Shown here piece after piece: positions 22,261-34,869 of a DNA stretch of 64,000 nt. Made by a program: the position numbers and the translations under genes. The notes under the pieces are model-generated. The model was not told the DNA's origin, searched no databases, and worked only from the letters and a program-made list of their open reading frames with translations. Source of the stretch: Burhinus oedicnemus (lineage: Eukaryota; Chordata; Aves; Charadriiformes; Burhinidae). Location of the stretch: positions 401,449 to 465,448 of the forward strand of contig VFFE01007081.1 of assembly GCA_008921705.1 (NCBI GenBank), in the 5' to 3' direction. Numbering within the stretch: position 1 is the first letter of the stretch; each line of letters starts with the position of its first letter.

Positions 22261-25200
22261 AGTAGTATGACTTTACAACAGCATTGGAAGAAAAGGAGAA
22301 CAAAAGACATGGAGATAAACACAAAGTGGCATGCTAATACTCTAGTCTCAATAGGAATTACCTACTAAATACGAGTGTCTCCCACTGGTTTTCATGCCGC
22401 TCCTCACTCTGCTCAAGTCCAGTTAGTTCTGTGAAAAGCCCAGAAACAAGGAGAGCACAGGAAGCAAAAGCATGTAACCGTGTCAAGTATGTATTTTCTG
22501 GTTGTATTTATACAGTAAAAGCATACTGTACAATCACTTAGCATTTCTTTTTCCATTTCATTCACCATTTTCTATTCTCCTACAGACTGTCTCATTGTCT
22601 GACTAGCTGGACAGAATTTTTTAACTACTTCTGGTTTCAGTTCATTTTTCTTGAAAACAGATGACAAAATTCCTGACTGCTGTATTTCAGCGGAGGGTTC
22701 ATCAGGACATTGCCAAGTGGTATTTAAACTTCCCTAACCAGGAGATGTCTTTCCCAAATAATCCTAGGGGTATGTTTTCCTATCTCTGTCTCTCTTATGT
22801 GTGTTTTGCCACTTGTCATTGACAAGTACATTCAAATCTATCTCGGTCACTTCTCCCTGATCAGCTTATAGTGGAAGTTTATATCAGAGACTTTCTTGTC
22901 CTAAAGGGCTTTTTTAATGTCCTGTAGTTAAATATTTTTCACACACATCTACCATCCTTCTTCCACCCTTTTGTGCTGATATTCTCATACTGTTCTATGT
23001 GATGATGCTTCCTAATTCTGTCAGGGCTGCACTTGTCCTGTTTGTGTAAAGGTCAGTAATGGAAACTAACAGGGTCGTATCTTCTAGGAACTGCCTGCTA
23101 CTTCATCTCTAAAACTAGTTATTTCCCCTGCAGCCAGTTCCTGGCTGTGCTTTAGCTCCCTATGGTAATTTCCATATCTCCAATCTGAGTGTGCTACTGA
23201 AATCTAAAATAAATGGCAAACAAAGGTGGTATGGAGCACCTACACTCCTACTGAAACTGTCAGATGTTTTCCAGCCTTTACCAGGATTTGTCTGCATATC
23301 TGTTTCCAGCTCATATGAAACATCTATAATGCAAACTAATAAATGCTTTCGTAGCCAGAGGGGGACTGAGGAAGATGTTTTAAACATAGATACTTGGCTG
23401 TTTTGCAAAGGAAGAAACAATCTTCTACCCCAAGAGCAGTACACCATGGTAAATGTTGCAGAGTGACAACAGAGCATATCCAGGCCACTTAAAGAACAGA
23501 AAAAAAATTCAGGGCTTTTCACAAAAGTATTATTCTGTTGCTTTTTATGTCAGAGTTTCCTGAAAATATTACTGTTTTCAAAAAAGAAAACAGAAGTGTC
23601 TGGAGAAGAGTTACTTGTTGGTCACACATGACAAGAATCTCTCTGGCAACATGCCTGGGTAGAGGCCTGAGCATCCTGGTCTGACCTCAGCTGACCCTGC
23701 TTTGAGCACGTAGGTGGGACTGGACCCCTCCTGATGCCTCCTGCAATCTGAATTACTCAATGGTCCTGTGAGGTTAAGATGCCTCTATGCTGCCCTGTAG
23801 CACAAGCGGAAAGGCTGAGCTTACACGGCAGGGGTGCGCCTGCTGCCCAAGTGCACAAGGTGAGCCCTCTCTCAGGCATTCCTGTCTAATTTCTGTCCCA
23901 CCTCTCCAGGGAAGGATGCCTACCAGGTTTTTAAGGGGCTCTATCACAGCCCTATGAGACTCAACTATAGTGCCCTGCAGAGGCTGTAAGTTACACAAAG
24001 TGAGGAGCAACAATCATGACGCCAAGCAAAGTTGACCTCTATCAGACATCTACTCACTGAGTACGGCACAGTATCCAAGGAAAAGCAACCTTCAGGCTAT
24101 CTGACAATCATGCAGTCCCCTGGCAGGACAAAAAATAGAAACATGCAAGAGTAACATGCACTAGTTTTTCACACTGCAGACGTGCTCTCACCCTGAGCAT
24201 GGAAAGAGGGGATGAGGTATGCCTGTCTCCTTCCTGAAACTGTCCTGCCTTCCCCACTTTAGAAAGCAAGAAAAGCAAATGAAGAAATCAAATAAACTCC
24301 CGGCCACAACCCTACTGACCCCCAGGGATAATGTGCTACAACAGAATAAACCTGAAAGGATTGTTGCCAAAGTGCGGTTCCCTGGCCACTGCTTCTCCAG
24401 GTCTGCTGTGAGTGACCTGATGAGATGGTGAAAAGAGAAAACTCCACTTGGGTCAGTGCAGCTCCCCTCCAGTGAGTAGCTCTATGCAAGAAGCAACCCC
24501 TAACAATCCACTGGTGTATAATCTCTAAACACCGAAACAAAGCTGAAGAAAAAAATATGTTCAAAAAAACATATTCTGAAAGAGCCAGTAAATTCTGCCT
24601 CCTGCCTTCGAGAAAACTTTAGTGCATGTATTCAAAAACAGCTTTCTGGGCCCCGTTTCCAAGAGTTGGTTGGTCTCCAAGATTGACGAAGTCCCAAGGC
24701 TGTGTCCAAAGAGTCAGGAAAGAATCAAAGACCAAGACCTTTCTCATAAAGAAAATTAAGGCCCTGGCTGAGTGTGTGTTATGGGATCTGACACCTGCTA
24801 CAGAAAGTGTTTGTTTCTCTCTTGAGGGTGGGCTGGAGCGTGGGCAAGACTTGTTCTCCTGGAGCATGACAAAGGGTAACATGCTTCTTAAATGAACGGG
24901 AACAAAGACTTAAAGCCAGCTATTTTTCCAATGAGATGTGGCTTCCACTGTGTTGAAAACTTCCTTAAGAAAATTCTGATTTTGATTTATTATTTGTATT
25001 TTCTACCAGAAGACCTAAATTAAACGACGTGTCTGCATGGATTCAGTATTAATTTCCGTGTCTTTTTCAGCTGTTCATGGGTGCTGCTATTGGATAGTTG
25101 ATGGCCCCATGGTCTCTGGACATACTGCCTAAACTATATATCTTATGACACACTGTGATAGCAAAGCCAGGAGCACTCATTGCTCCAAAATAGTTCAGCT

Positions 25201-28200
25201 CATTTCAGGAACACCTTTGTGATAAGCATTTCTACTTCACCTTCTAATAGGCTCAAAGGTAAAAACCAAACACCAAAATACTGGAACTTCCCTCCAGGTA
25301 AAAATTCTTTTTTCCCATCATCTCTACCTTCAGTTGGAAAAACAGAAAATGAAAATGAAAACATCTCTGGAAAAGGCCTCTCACTTTGGCATAAAGGTGG
25401 GATTGAAAGCAGGTTCACTTTGAGCTTAATTTATTATTCCACGTGAAATACTATGGAACCAGCCAAGACCCCCCAAGTTCCTTTACCCAGTGGGGTTTCT
25501 CACTGACCTAGTCAAGACAACACCTGTAGCCTTTGGGACACCAGGGTCGGCCATGAGTTGTGGCATCTTTTGGGAAGTCTGAAAGCTTACCAGCTGCTTA
25601 AAAAAGAAATATTAGGTAAAAATAAGAATTAGCTTGGGACCATGCCAGCAGCCCAGAGCTCACCCCCGCCCCCTTTGATTAAACTGTCAAAACATATTCT
25701 TTAAGCATATAGTGTGCCAATACCATGGTGTTTGTCTACAGCTCAGTGGCACTGGGAGGAAAGGATTTAGCTGTCTGCAAAACAAACACGCAAACAAAAT
25801 CACAAAGCAATAGCAGGTGAGACCAAAGGCACAAAACTCTCTTCTCCGATCAATAGCTCTACAGTGCTCACAGAAGTGTGTCAGTAACCAGGCTATAAAA
25901 CAGAGACCTATGTAAGCGACGACACCTCGGGGCAAGAATCATTCCCCTCTTGCCAGCAATAGGGTAAGTCTGCCCAATTGATTTCCACAGAGGGTTATTC
26001 CTATTTATCCCACTATTCATCAGAAGACAGTCAGGATCTTGCTGTGCCCTTGACGTCCTCTGCCCCCTGCCCTCCTCACTAAGCGTACCGTGGCTATTCT
26101 CAGTGACAGAAGTTGTTTCTTGATGCACAACAAAAAGAAATTGAGTTAGCAGTACCTTTCTGATCCCCCATACACCCACACCCTCTCCCCAGCCAAGTGG
26201 GGCTGGCGTGGGAGAGCACAGCAGTGCCGCGGGCAGTCTCCCTGTGTCACAGAGCCACAGGGCTCGGCAAAGTGGCTGAAACCGCAGGTCAGGCTGGATT
26301 AGCTGAAGTGGAGCCCAGCCAGAAGGCAAAGGCTAAAACCAAGCTTGTAGGAAAATGTCATTGGATCTTTAATTATTAAAAGTAGGCGTCGTCTTGATCC
26401 CTTGTTATTGTGAAAGGCAGATTATACACATGCGTGCGGAGATGGTGGTTATACCTCTGTGCAAAGTTCAGTTGTATTCACAATAAATTTTAAAACGGTG
26501 TCAGCTACTCACAATCATTCCCCTCCTAGAGCCCCTGACTGTGTCAAGTTATCAGATTTAGAGAGGACATTTGGCAATTATATTCCAAATTCAATCCTCA
26601 TTTCTTTTCAAAATTTACAAGCTTACCTTAACACAAAAATACTCCCTTTATGGGTTTTTTTGCATAATTAGAAACATAAAAAATTATTTTATAGCTGCCA
26701 GAAGGCATGTTTTCTGAGATGACACTGGTTTATGTAGAGAAATTATTCAAATACAGTGGCAGTGTCTTTCAAGTAACTGGAAGGTTACATTCAGGAAACA
26801 AGATCCTAAGATTGCTTTACCTCTCTGGAGTAAAGAGCTCCACCCAGCTGAGGGGTGGAGGAAGGTGTGAGTGAAGAGAGCAGGCAGCAAGAGAAGGAGC
26901 GGTCTTCTGGTTTTTTGCTGAACCACGTCCCCCAAATCATGGCATAGCACGGGATCATATGGGTCAGTAAAGATACACAGCACGCAGGTGGGAGGGAAGT
27001 GGAGTATAGTTAGCCATGACCTACAGTCTGCAATCAGTTGCTCTTTCCAAGTGATTTTATTGCTGTAAAATGAGGGCTGGAGACACAGTGCCCACATGGG
27101 CGTGAGTTAACCTCACCGCCCTGGGGTGCAGATGATCACACAGACCACGGGGGAACTCAGTGCACTGGTGGAGAAGCAACACGCTCCAAGCTGGTCACTA
27201 GCATTTGCACTCACAAGACCCTACTTGCACTTACCTGTTCTCTGAAATTTTCTCTAGGAAAGCAAATGTTAGCGTTGCCAAATGAAGTACATTGTGGTAA
27301 GCAGACTGCGATGATCCTCCCGAGCAAAAAGAAGTAGTTCACCTACAAGGAGCTTTTTCTCTGTTCCAATTGTTTGCTGGAACATTTCACGTTACCTCAG
27401 CCATTTGCTGTTTCAGGCCTCAGTTTTGTTATCCAAGCTGGGAAATGGCAGAGAGGTAAATGTCTGTAGCATTTTCTGGCATGAAAGAACTCATCAACAG
27501 TGGAAACATGTAGTTGAAAGGATATCTCATTTTCTGGTTTGTTCATTTGTATTTTAATTGCTTGCAATCACTTCTAAGAAAAAAAACCCAACAACCTAAA
27601 AATTTACCTGATTGTGCACTTGCTGTCTCTGTTGAGACCTGGAGGATTCAAGGAAATTTTCTGAACATTAGGCTTTTTCCTTTAGTATTTTATCATATTT
27701 TATATACAATAAAGAAACGGTCCCTTCTCCCCCTTCTTTTGTGGGAGTCACCCAGCCCAAAACATTGCACTGAATCTAGGGAATGACCTCTGTAACCAGG
27801 AAAAAGGAAAGCTCAGCTCTCCAGGTGGAGAATTCAGAAGTTTCACTGTGCTGCCTAGGAGTCTCTGCTTTCTGACCTCAAACCTTCAGACTTTGAAACC
27901 TTCAAAACTGAACTGGGATCTCAGTGTAGGGCAGAGAGCATGTATCGGCCCTGGGAGGAAAGTAAACTGAGTACAATTGTTGATATCTGCTACATGGGAT
28001 CTACAGCATGGCGTTTCCATCAGCTGGGCCAAACAGCTAGAACTAACAAACAGGTCTTTCACCTTTTGCCATCTCATTTCATTACTGACAATAGTCCTAG
28101 GTTGGTATCATCCTGCTATGCTGCTAGCTGGAATGGTGGAAACCTGTTCTCCCCAGTCCAAACTCAAACAGCAGCAGAACAGTTAGCTGAGTAACAAGTT

Positions 28201-31200
28201 TCACTTGTGTCCACATTGGAGACACAATACCAGGGTACAAGAGAGGAAACCATTGGAAATTGCACTCCATTTTACTCTGTGAATATCAAGACTGGATGAA
28301 ACATTAAAGTAGGGTTGTTATAGCAACACGATAGTTATCTCATAAAAACCCTGAAGTCTGGTTTCTGCACAGATTGCTTCAACAAGGTAAGGCTGGAGGG
28401 GTGAGGTAGTGTCTTTCAGTAAAATAACATGCAATGGGAAAAATAAATCAAACAAGCTTTTGGACATATCAATCTTCTTGAAGAACAGTTTATGCTCTTA
28501 GAAGTTTGTCTGCTTTATCCAAATATTTTGGTTGCCCTCACAAGAACTTCATACCAAACTCTTCTCACTTATGTCTTTGGTCAGTCCTGGCTACAATAGT
28601 CCTGTGACAGACAGACTGCCGCACTGAGATGTATAACTGCTTTAGTGTCTCAAATACAGCTCAATAGAAACACAATAACATTGCCACAATGGTTTCCACG
28701 ATTGAAGTGTTTCCATCAAAAAAAACCCTGCAAATGACCAGCAGATGCATTTTCCCCATAGTTATTGTATGTATGAGGTGGTGCTGAAAAACCTATAGCA
28801 GGAGCTTTAGGTGGGGAGAGAGATGTATGGCCTGGAGGGAGATACGAAACAAGAAAGTATGATAGACAAGGCAGGGAAGAAAAAGAAGAAAGATACTAGA
28901 AAGAAACTAAGGATAAGATCCTGAGGCAAAAAAAAATTAGACAAATTTTAATGTCCAGCTGGTAAAGTGGGAAGAAGTCAAGTCACTGTTGGACGTAGGC
29001 TCAAAGTCAAGAAATGTGGAACACAAGGAATGCATCTTCTACATATCACACCTCCCCGCTGCAGGATTGATACTGCTGCTTCCATGACATTCAGCAGACC
29101 TGTTGAATATAAAAGCTGAATTTGACATGTTTGCAATCTGCACCATACCTGTGTACCCCTGTTCCCCACAGAGAAACCCCAAATTCTTCAAGACCATATC
29201 TAACTTTATAGCCCTTGCAGAAATAATTCAATAATTTTTCTTACGTTTTTGCATTCCTACATTTCAGATATTTGTTGGTCCCAACACCAACCAACAAAGG
29301 GTTCTCCTATTTTGTTGAGCAAGTACACCAGCAGACCCCAAGAGACCAGTTAAACCCTGAGACAAAACCTGACCAGAGTCCAGAACCAACTGGTGTGGGC
29401 AAGAAAATCCTGGTAGCCACTAGCAGCAGAACCTGGCGAGAAGGACATTCCCCAGCTGGGCATGAACAATTAGATTCAGTTGTTGTGCAGCCGAGCTGTA
29501 TGATGCACACAGGAACTCACAAAGACCAAGTGAGCCTCTGAGTGTCCACAGGCAGCATTGTCTGCATTTCTGCCAAGCGCAGCTGTCTCTAGATACAGGC
29601 CCATGCCAGGGGACCAATGCATCCTCCCACCTCCCTGCAGCTCTGCATCTCGGTGTTGCTCCCTCCATATCCTAGATGCCTGCCCCAGGAGAACAGGTTG
29701 TGTGGCTGTACGTGGGTTGCAAAGGAGGGCCTGTGCTGGCTGTCCTGGCTGAGGTGGGACCGAGAGGCTGGGGAAGGAGAATAGCGAGAGTCAGAGCTGT
29801 GCTGGCTGCTGAAATTAGACCTTGTCTAGAAAGGATTTCAAATGCCCTGGCCATGAAAGCAGCACTATGAATTTTGGCAGAGGCATCCAGTAAAAGCTGT
29901 TGTAAGTGGAGACTCTGATTAGGAAGTAATTTAGCTTAAAGGATAAAACTGTAGATGCGAGAAACTCTCAAAAGATCTCTGGATGGGGAAAAAAGTGCAG
30001 GAGACGCTTTGTGAGGAACAAGAGGCTGAGGTGATCATTGCGGAGCCAGGGTTAACCCGGGAAGGCCATGTGATGCTAGTGCCAAACTGGTACAGGACGC
30101 CATGAGCAGGATTAAGCAAAGACTTTGAGTTTTTAAAGCTCTTCACCAGGTCAGGTCTCCTTACTCCACATTCGCAGAGCAGATGTCTGAGGCTGCACAC
30201 TGGTCAGGCTGGGCATTTTTCAGACTATTCCATGAACAAAGGGATAATGGGCCTATTTTCTCTCAGTGCTCGTTCTGTTGTTTGAAAACTACAGCATTTA
30301 AGGCAATGTCATGAAGTCCTATTTAGCAGCAAAATGGAAAAGGTACAAATTTCTCTCCATCGTGTCCTGAAAAGCTACCTTTAGTTTAAACAGAGGGGAC
30401 AGTGATTCAAGGGATGAAAGCTCAGTAAATTATTTGTGTGCTCTTCCCTGCCCTGCCGATGGTTTCCTGTGTGACATCTTTTAACTGGACCAAAGTCTTC
30501 CCCACCTGCTGACCTGGGATACATTTGAGCAGATTGATTTCACCACTCCTGGTTTTGGTGCGTGCTATCCTTAAACTAAAGGCTGCCTCAGTTTGCACAT
30601 CAGCTATCATTTTGCAGATGGCTGTGGATTAACTGCTAAACAAGATGGATGAAGCAGCAGAAAGCATTACTTTACATCCATCTTGGAGGAAATCATAATG
30701 GAAGGCACCAAAATACAGTACATCAGGCACACATCATCATTTTCCTTCTACAGCATCACAGTTTGCCAACATCTCTGCATAAGCAAGTGCCGTCTGTTTA
30801 GAGCACATACATAGAAATACTGGTTTCTGCATCCCTGTTTTAAAGAAACTCTTACCCTTCTGCAGTCAGCAGCTTCCTGTCCTGATGTTTACAGCAAAAT
30901 TCTGCTCTTTCCAAGCTTTTTGAAACGGCTTTATGGCACAATAAGCTTAATGCTGTCAGTACAGATGCAAAACAGAGTGGAACAGCAGCAAGTGAACCCA
31001 TTGTCACCCTTCAGCCCTTTGCTTCCTTTTACTTAAGTGGTGCTTTGTACAAGTTAAGTATGTAAATGAAGGACTGCAGATATTCTGTTTCAATTTTATT
31101 TAGTATTAAGTACGTATTTAAGGCAAGCCCTTGGGCTGTTAAAATGTCTTCAGACAGAGATCTTTTAATAAATGAGGACAGATTTCAACAAGCCATTAAA

Positions 31201-32149
31201 TAACTGAACTAAAAATTGAATGATTAAAAGGAAAAAGACACAGACTTATTTCTAATTTTAATAAAATCATAGTGATTCTCATGGCTGTCTTTAAGCCTGA
31301 AAAGGCAAGCTTTTGCTTCCCAATCATCTTGTTTGTGCCACCAAAATGTGACCCCTACTTTATATGCATGCACTGTTTATGCATGGGCTTCTTCAGCAGC
31401 CTTCTTGGTATTCACTGGTGGTGTCTTTTATTCCACACTGAGCTTGTGGAATTCAGGATATGAAGTATTTCAGTGGTGTAACAGGACTTTTTAATAAGTG
31501 ATGGACTCTATAAATAAAAATGTGTTTAACCATACTGTCCAAAATATTTATTACATGTTTAATTTGGCATTATTTTTAGCAGACTTTGAGGTGATATTGT
31601 ATTAATATCAGGGTGTTTTAGAATCATGAGAATAGTACATTTAAATGGTAAATAGTTGTGTCAGTTTATCTAGTACCTACATTTGCAAGCTAAGCTTTTT
31701 TCCTGGGGGAATGAGAGGATTACAAATATCTTTTAGTATGAATTTCCTTTATAATTTTTCTTTTACTTCTAGACCTTCCTGTTGCTATCATTATCTTCCA
31801 AATATAAATAGATGCAGCAGTTAACAGTACTGACTATATATTATACCTGGAAATACACAATTAACCAAGGTGTTTTTTATTAATCAGAGATGTAAAAATG
31901 GTATGTTTTAAAGTGTGATATTAGTCATCTATGTTACCTTAGAAAAGCAAGATAGCAGCCTAATTCTGCATTCCTGTGAACTCTCCCAGCAAAATTAATT
32001 TCATGGAGTGCCAAGATCAAAGCTTATCTGAAAGTATCTAAGATTTCAAAGATGCCAAGTTCATCCACATATCCCCTAAAGCAGTTTCCACCAAAAAAGC
32101 TGGTCTAGCATCCCCCTTTTTTGAGAGTGGAAGTCTAGCCAGATGGTTT
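22261..32149. other. Gene-poor stretch, nothing firmly recognised
   Basis: About 9.9 kb without a supported gene or transposon. There is a purine-rich patch near 28.80-28.95 kb and short A-rich homopolymers. Somewhat GC-richer sequence occurs at 26.0-26.3 and 29.5-29.8 kb. The longest frames (for example minus-strand 25868-26329, 153 codons) show no domain, no conserved motif and no splice context I would trust. Confidence 0.5.
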
Positions 32150-34113
32150 ATCCCTGGAGTGTGCAAGTCCTCCGGTGTCTTGATGATAACTTTTTGACTC
32201 AGGTGGTGGAGGAACCAACAAGGAGAGGTGTACTACTGGACCTAGTACTGACAAACAAAGAGGGACTGGTGGAGGACATTAGGGTTGGGGGCAACCTCGG
32301 CTGTAGTGATCATAAGAAGATCAAGTTCAGGATTATGTGCAGCAGACATAAAATGACAAGTAGGGTTGCAACCTTGGACTTCAGGAGGGCTAACTTTGAT
32401 CTCTTCAAGAAACTGCTTGGAGAAATCCCATGGGTTAGGGCTCTAGAAGGTAGCGGGGCTCAAGAGAGCTGGTTGATATTCAAGTATCACTTCCTCCAGG
32501 CTCAGGATCGGTGCATGCCTAAGAGCAAGAAATCAGGCAAGGAAAGCAGGAGACCTGCATGGTTGAGCAGGGAGCTTCTGAAAAAAGCTCAAGTGGAAAA
32601 AGGAAGTTTACAGTAAGTGGAAGAAGGGACTGACCACTTGGGAAGATTACAAGAATGCTGCCAGAGTATGCAGGGATGAAACGAGGAAAGCCAAGGCCTC
32701 CTTGGAATTAAATCTAGCAAGGGATGTCAAGTACATCAGTAGCAAAAGGAAAACTAGAGAAAATGTGGGCCCACTGTTGAATGAGACAGGGGCCATTGTG
32801 ACAGATGATGCAGAGAAGGCAGAATTACTGAATACCTTCTTTGCTTCAGTCTTTACTGATCAGGCCAGCCCTCAGGAGTCCCAGACTTTACAGGCAACAC
32901 AGAAAGTCTGGAGGAAGGAGGACTTTCCCTTGGTTGAGGAGGATCAAGTCAGGGATCTCTTAAGTAAACTGGATATCCACAAGACCATGGGTCCTGATGG
33001 GATGCACCCACGAGTGCTGAGGGAGCTGGCAGAAGTCATTGCTGGGCCGCTCTCCATCATCTTTGACAGGTCCTGAAGAACAGGCGAGGTGCCTGAGGAC
33101 TGGAGGAAAGCCAATGTCACTCCAGTCTTCAAAAAGGGCAAGAAGGAAGACCCGGGATACTACAGGCCAGTCAGCCTCACCTCCATCCCTGGAAAGATGA
33201 TGGAACAGCTCATTCTGGGTGTCATCTCAAAGCATCTGAAGGAAAAGAAGGTAATCAGAAGTAGCCAATACAGATTCACCAAGGGGAAGTCATGTCTGAC
33301 TAATCTGATAGCTTTCTACGATGACATGACTGGACAAATAGATGAGGGGAGGGCAGTGGATGTTTTTGACACTGTCCCCCACAGCACTCTCATAGGCAAG
33401 CTTAGGAAGCGTGGGTGAGATGAATGGACAGTGGGGTGGATTGAAAACTGGCTGGCAGATAGAGCTCAGAGGGTTGTGGTTAGTGGCACAGAGTCTAGTT
33501 GGAGGTCTGTGACAAGTGGCGTTCCCCAGGGGTCAGTACTGGGTCCAGTCCTGTTCAACATATTCATCAGTGACCTGGATGAAGGGACAGAGTGTACCAT
33601 CAGCAAGTTTGCTGATGACACAAAACTGGGAGGGGTGGCTGACACACCGGAAGGCTGTGCTGCCATTCAGTGTGACCTGGACAGGCTGGAGAGTTGGGCA
33701 GAGAGAAACCTCATGAAGTTCAACAAGTGTAAGGTACTGCACTTGGGGAGGAATAACCCCATGCACCAGTACAGGTTAGGGGCTGACCTGCTGGAAAACA
33801 GCTCGGTGGAAAGGGACCTGGGAGTCCTGGTGGACAACAGGATGACCATGAGCCACCAATGTGCCCTTGTGGCCAAGAAGGCCAATGGCATTCTGGGGTG
33901 CATCAAGAGGTGTGTGGCAAGCAGGTTGCGGGAGGTTATCCTCCCCCTCTACTCTGCCCTGGTGAGGCCGCACCTGGAGTCCTGTGTCCAGTTCTGGGCT
34001 CCCCAGTTCAAGAAGGACAGGGAGCTGCTGGAGAGGGTACAGCAGAGGGCTACAAAGATGATTAGGGGGCTGGAACATCTTTCTTATGAGGAAAGGCTGA
34101 GGGACTTGGGTGC
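32150..34113 (+). mobile_element. CR1 retrotransposon, ORF2 region, plus strand (copy E)
   Basis: About 1.96 kb of CR1 coding sequence on the plus strand, opposite to copies A-D. It runs from the end of the endonuclease domain (SDH motif at 32305-32313), through the linker, to nearly the end of ORF2. CR1 similarity ends near 34113, after the CTGAGGGACTTGGGT block, and is followed by unrelated sequence. The 3' UTR and octamer tail are missing. It is 5'-truncated near 32150. It is a subfamily different in sequence from copy D but the best preserved ORF2 in the window. Confidence 0.94.
32152..34113 (+). pseudogene. CR1 ORF2 with one frameshift and two stops (copy E)
   Basis: The ORF can be followed almost end to end with three lesions. 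The frame changes at the A6 run at 32581-32586, where one A too many explains the switch from frame 1 to frame 2. In-frame TGA codons occur at 33074-33076 (a TGG to TGA change is likely from the context) and at 33416-33418. Domains in order are the endonuclease C-terminus with SDH (32305-32313), a lysine-rich linker, the KGKSCLTNL and AVDVFDTV segments, [12 protein letters not shown] and FADDTKL (catalytic bases 33608-33619), then the C-terminal [13 protein letters not shown] region. The N-terminal endonuclease and the 3' end are absent. Few lesions over 1.9 kb suggest a comparatively young copy. Confidence 0.9.
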
Positions 34114-34854
34114 TAATCTCGATCTGCAAAGGGAAATGCAAACTATCTTGCCTGGCATCCAGCAAAAAGATGCTGAACTCAGAGAGAGGGTACCAAGGTT
34201 TCAGTCTGGGAGTTGAATACTTCCCAAGGTAGTTAAGGGAGGTGAGTGGTCTGGAAATACCCAGGAATGGAGACTTAGGCTCTGAACAATTTCATGATAA
34301 AATAGTGAATACTATAAAGCTCTACAGGAACCCTGCTTTACGTTTTCTTCAGGTAGCCATCCCTTCACACAATAACCTTTATTCTCCTGCTCCTGTCCCT
34401 CTTCTCATTTCCTCTTGCCAATCACTTTCTTCTTTCCTGGAAGCAGTAGATTGTTTTCTCTAATTTGATTATTGAACTGTTTACCTGCCTATAGCTGTTT
34501 TTTAGAAAGGAGAATCACTGTATTTATTTTAACTGAGTTGAAATTCCCAGGCTTTGATTACATACAGCGCTCTGAATTTTACAGAGGCAGTAAAAATGAA
34601 AACAGTAGGTCTTCCTGGAGCTGCAAGTGTGGAAAGAAAAGGTTAGGATGCCTACCTGATCAGAGCTTTTAAAATGCAGCCAAACCAAATTTCTTATTGG
34701 GCTACCCAATAAGCAACAGCAACAAAGCGTTTTCCCCTAGCACTGAGATATGGGAGAGACTGGCATGTTACTGAAAAGGTTAGAAGGAGAGGTTTCCCCC
34801 CTCTTGCACTGGAGAGCATCAGAATAGATGGATATTCAATATAGAAGTTTGTCT

Positions 34855-34869
34855 TGATCACTGTGATCA
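34855..34869. repeat. 7-bp inverted repeat, 1-bp spacer
   Basis: TGATCAC, T, GTGATCA forms a perfect inverted repeat. It is the size of a dimeric transcription-factor site but has no other support. Confidence 0.6.

Noticed and set aside
21894..22322. Minus-strand 142-codon hydrophobic frame
   Set aside because: It lies antisense to a diverged CR1 relic; the Phe/Leu-rich peptide reflects A-rich sequence on the other strand.
25868..26329. Minus-strand 153-codon frame
   Set aside because: No recognisable domain, no promoter or exon context; fits chance.
33776..34165. Minus-strand 129-codon open frame
   Set aside because: Antisense shadow of CR1 copy E ORF2.
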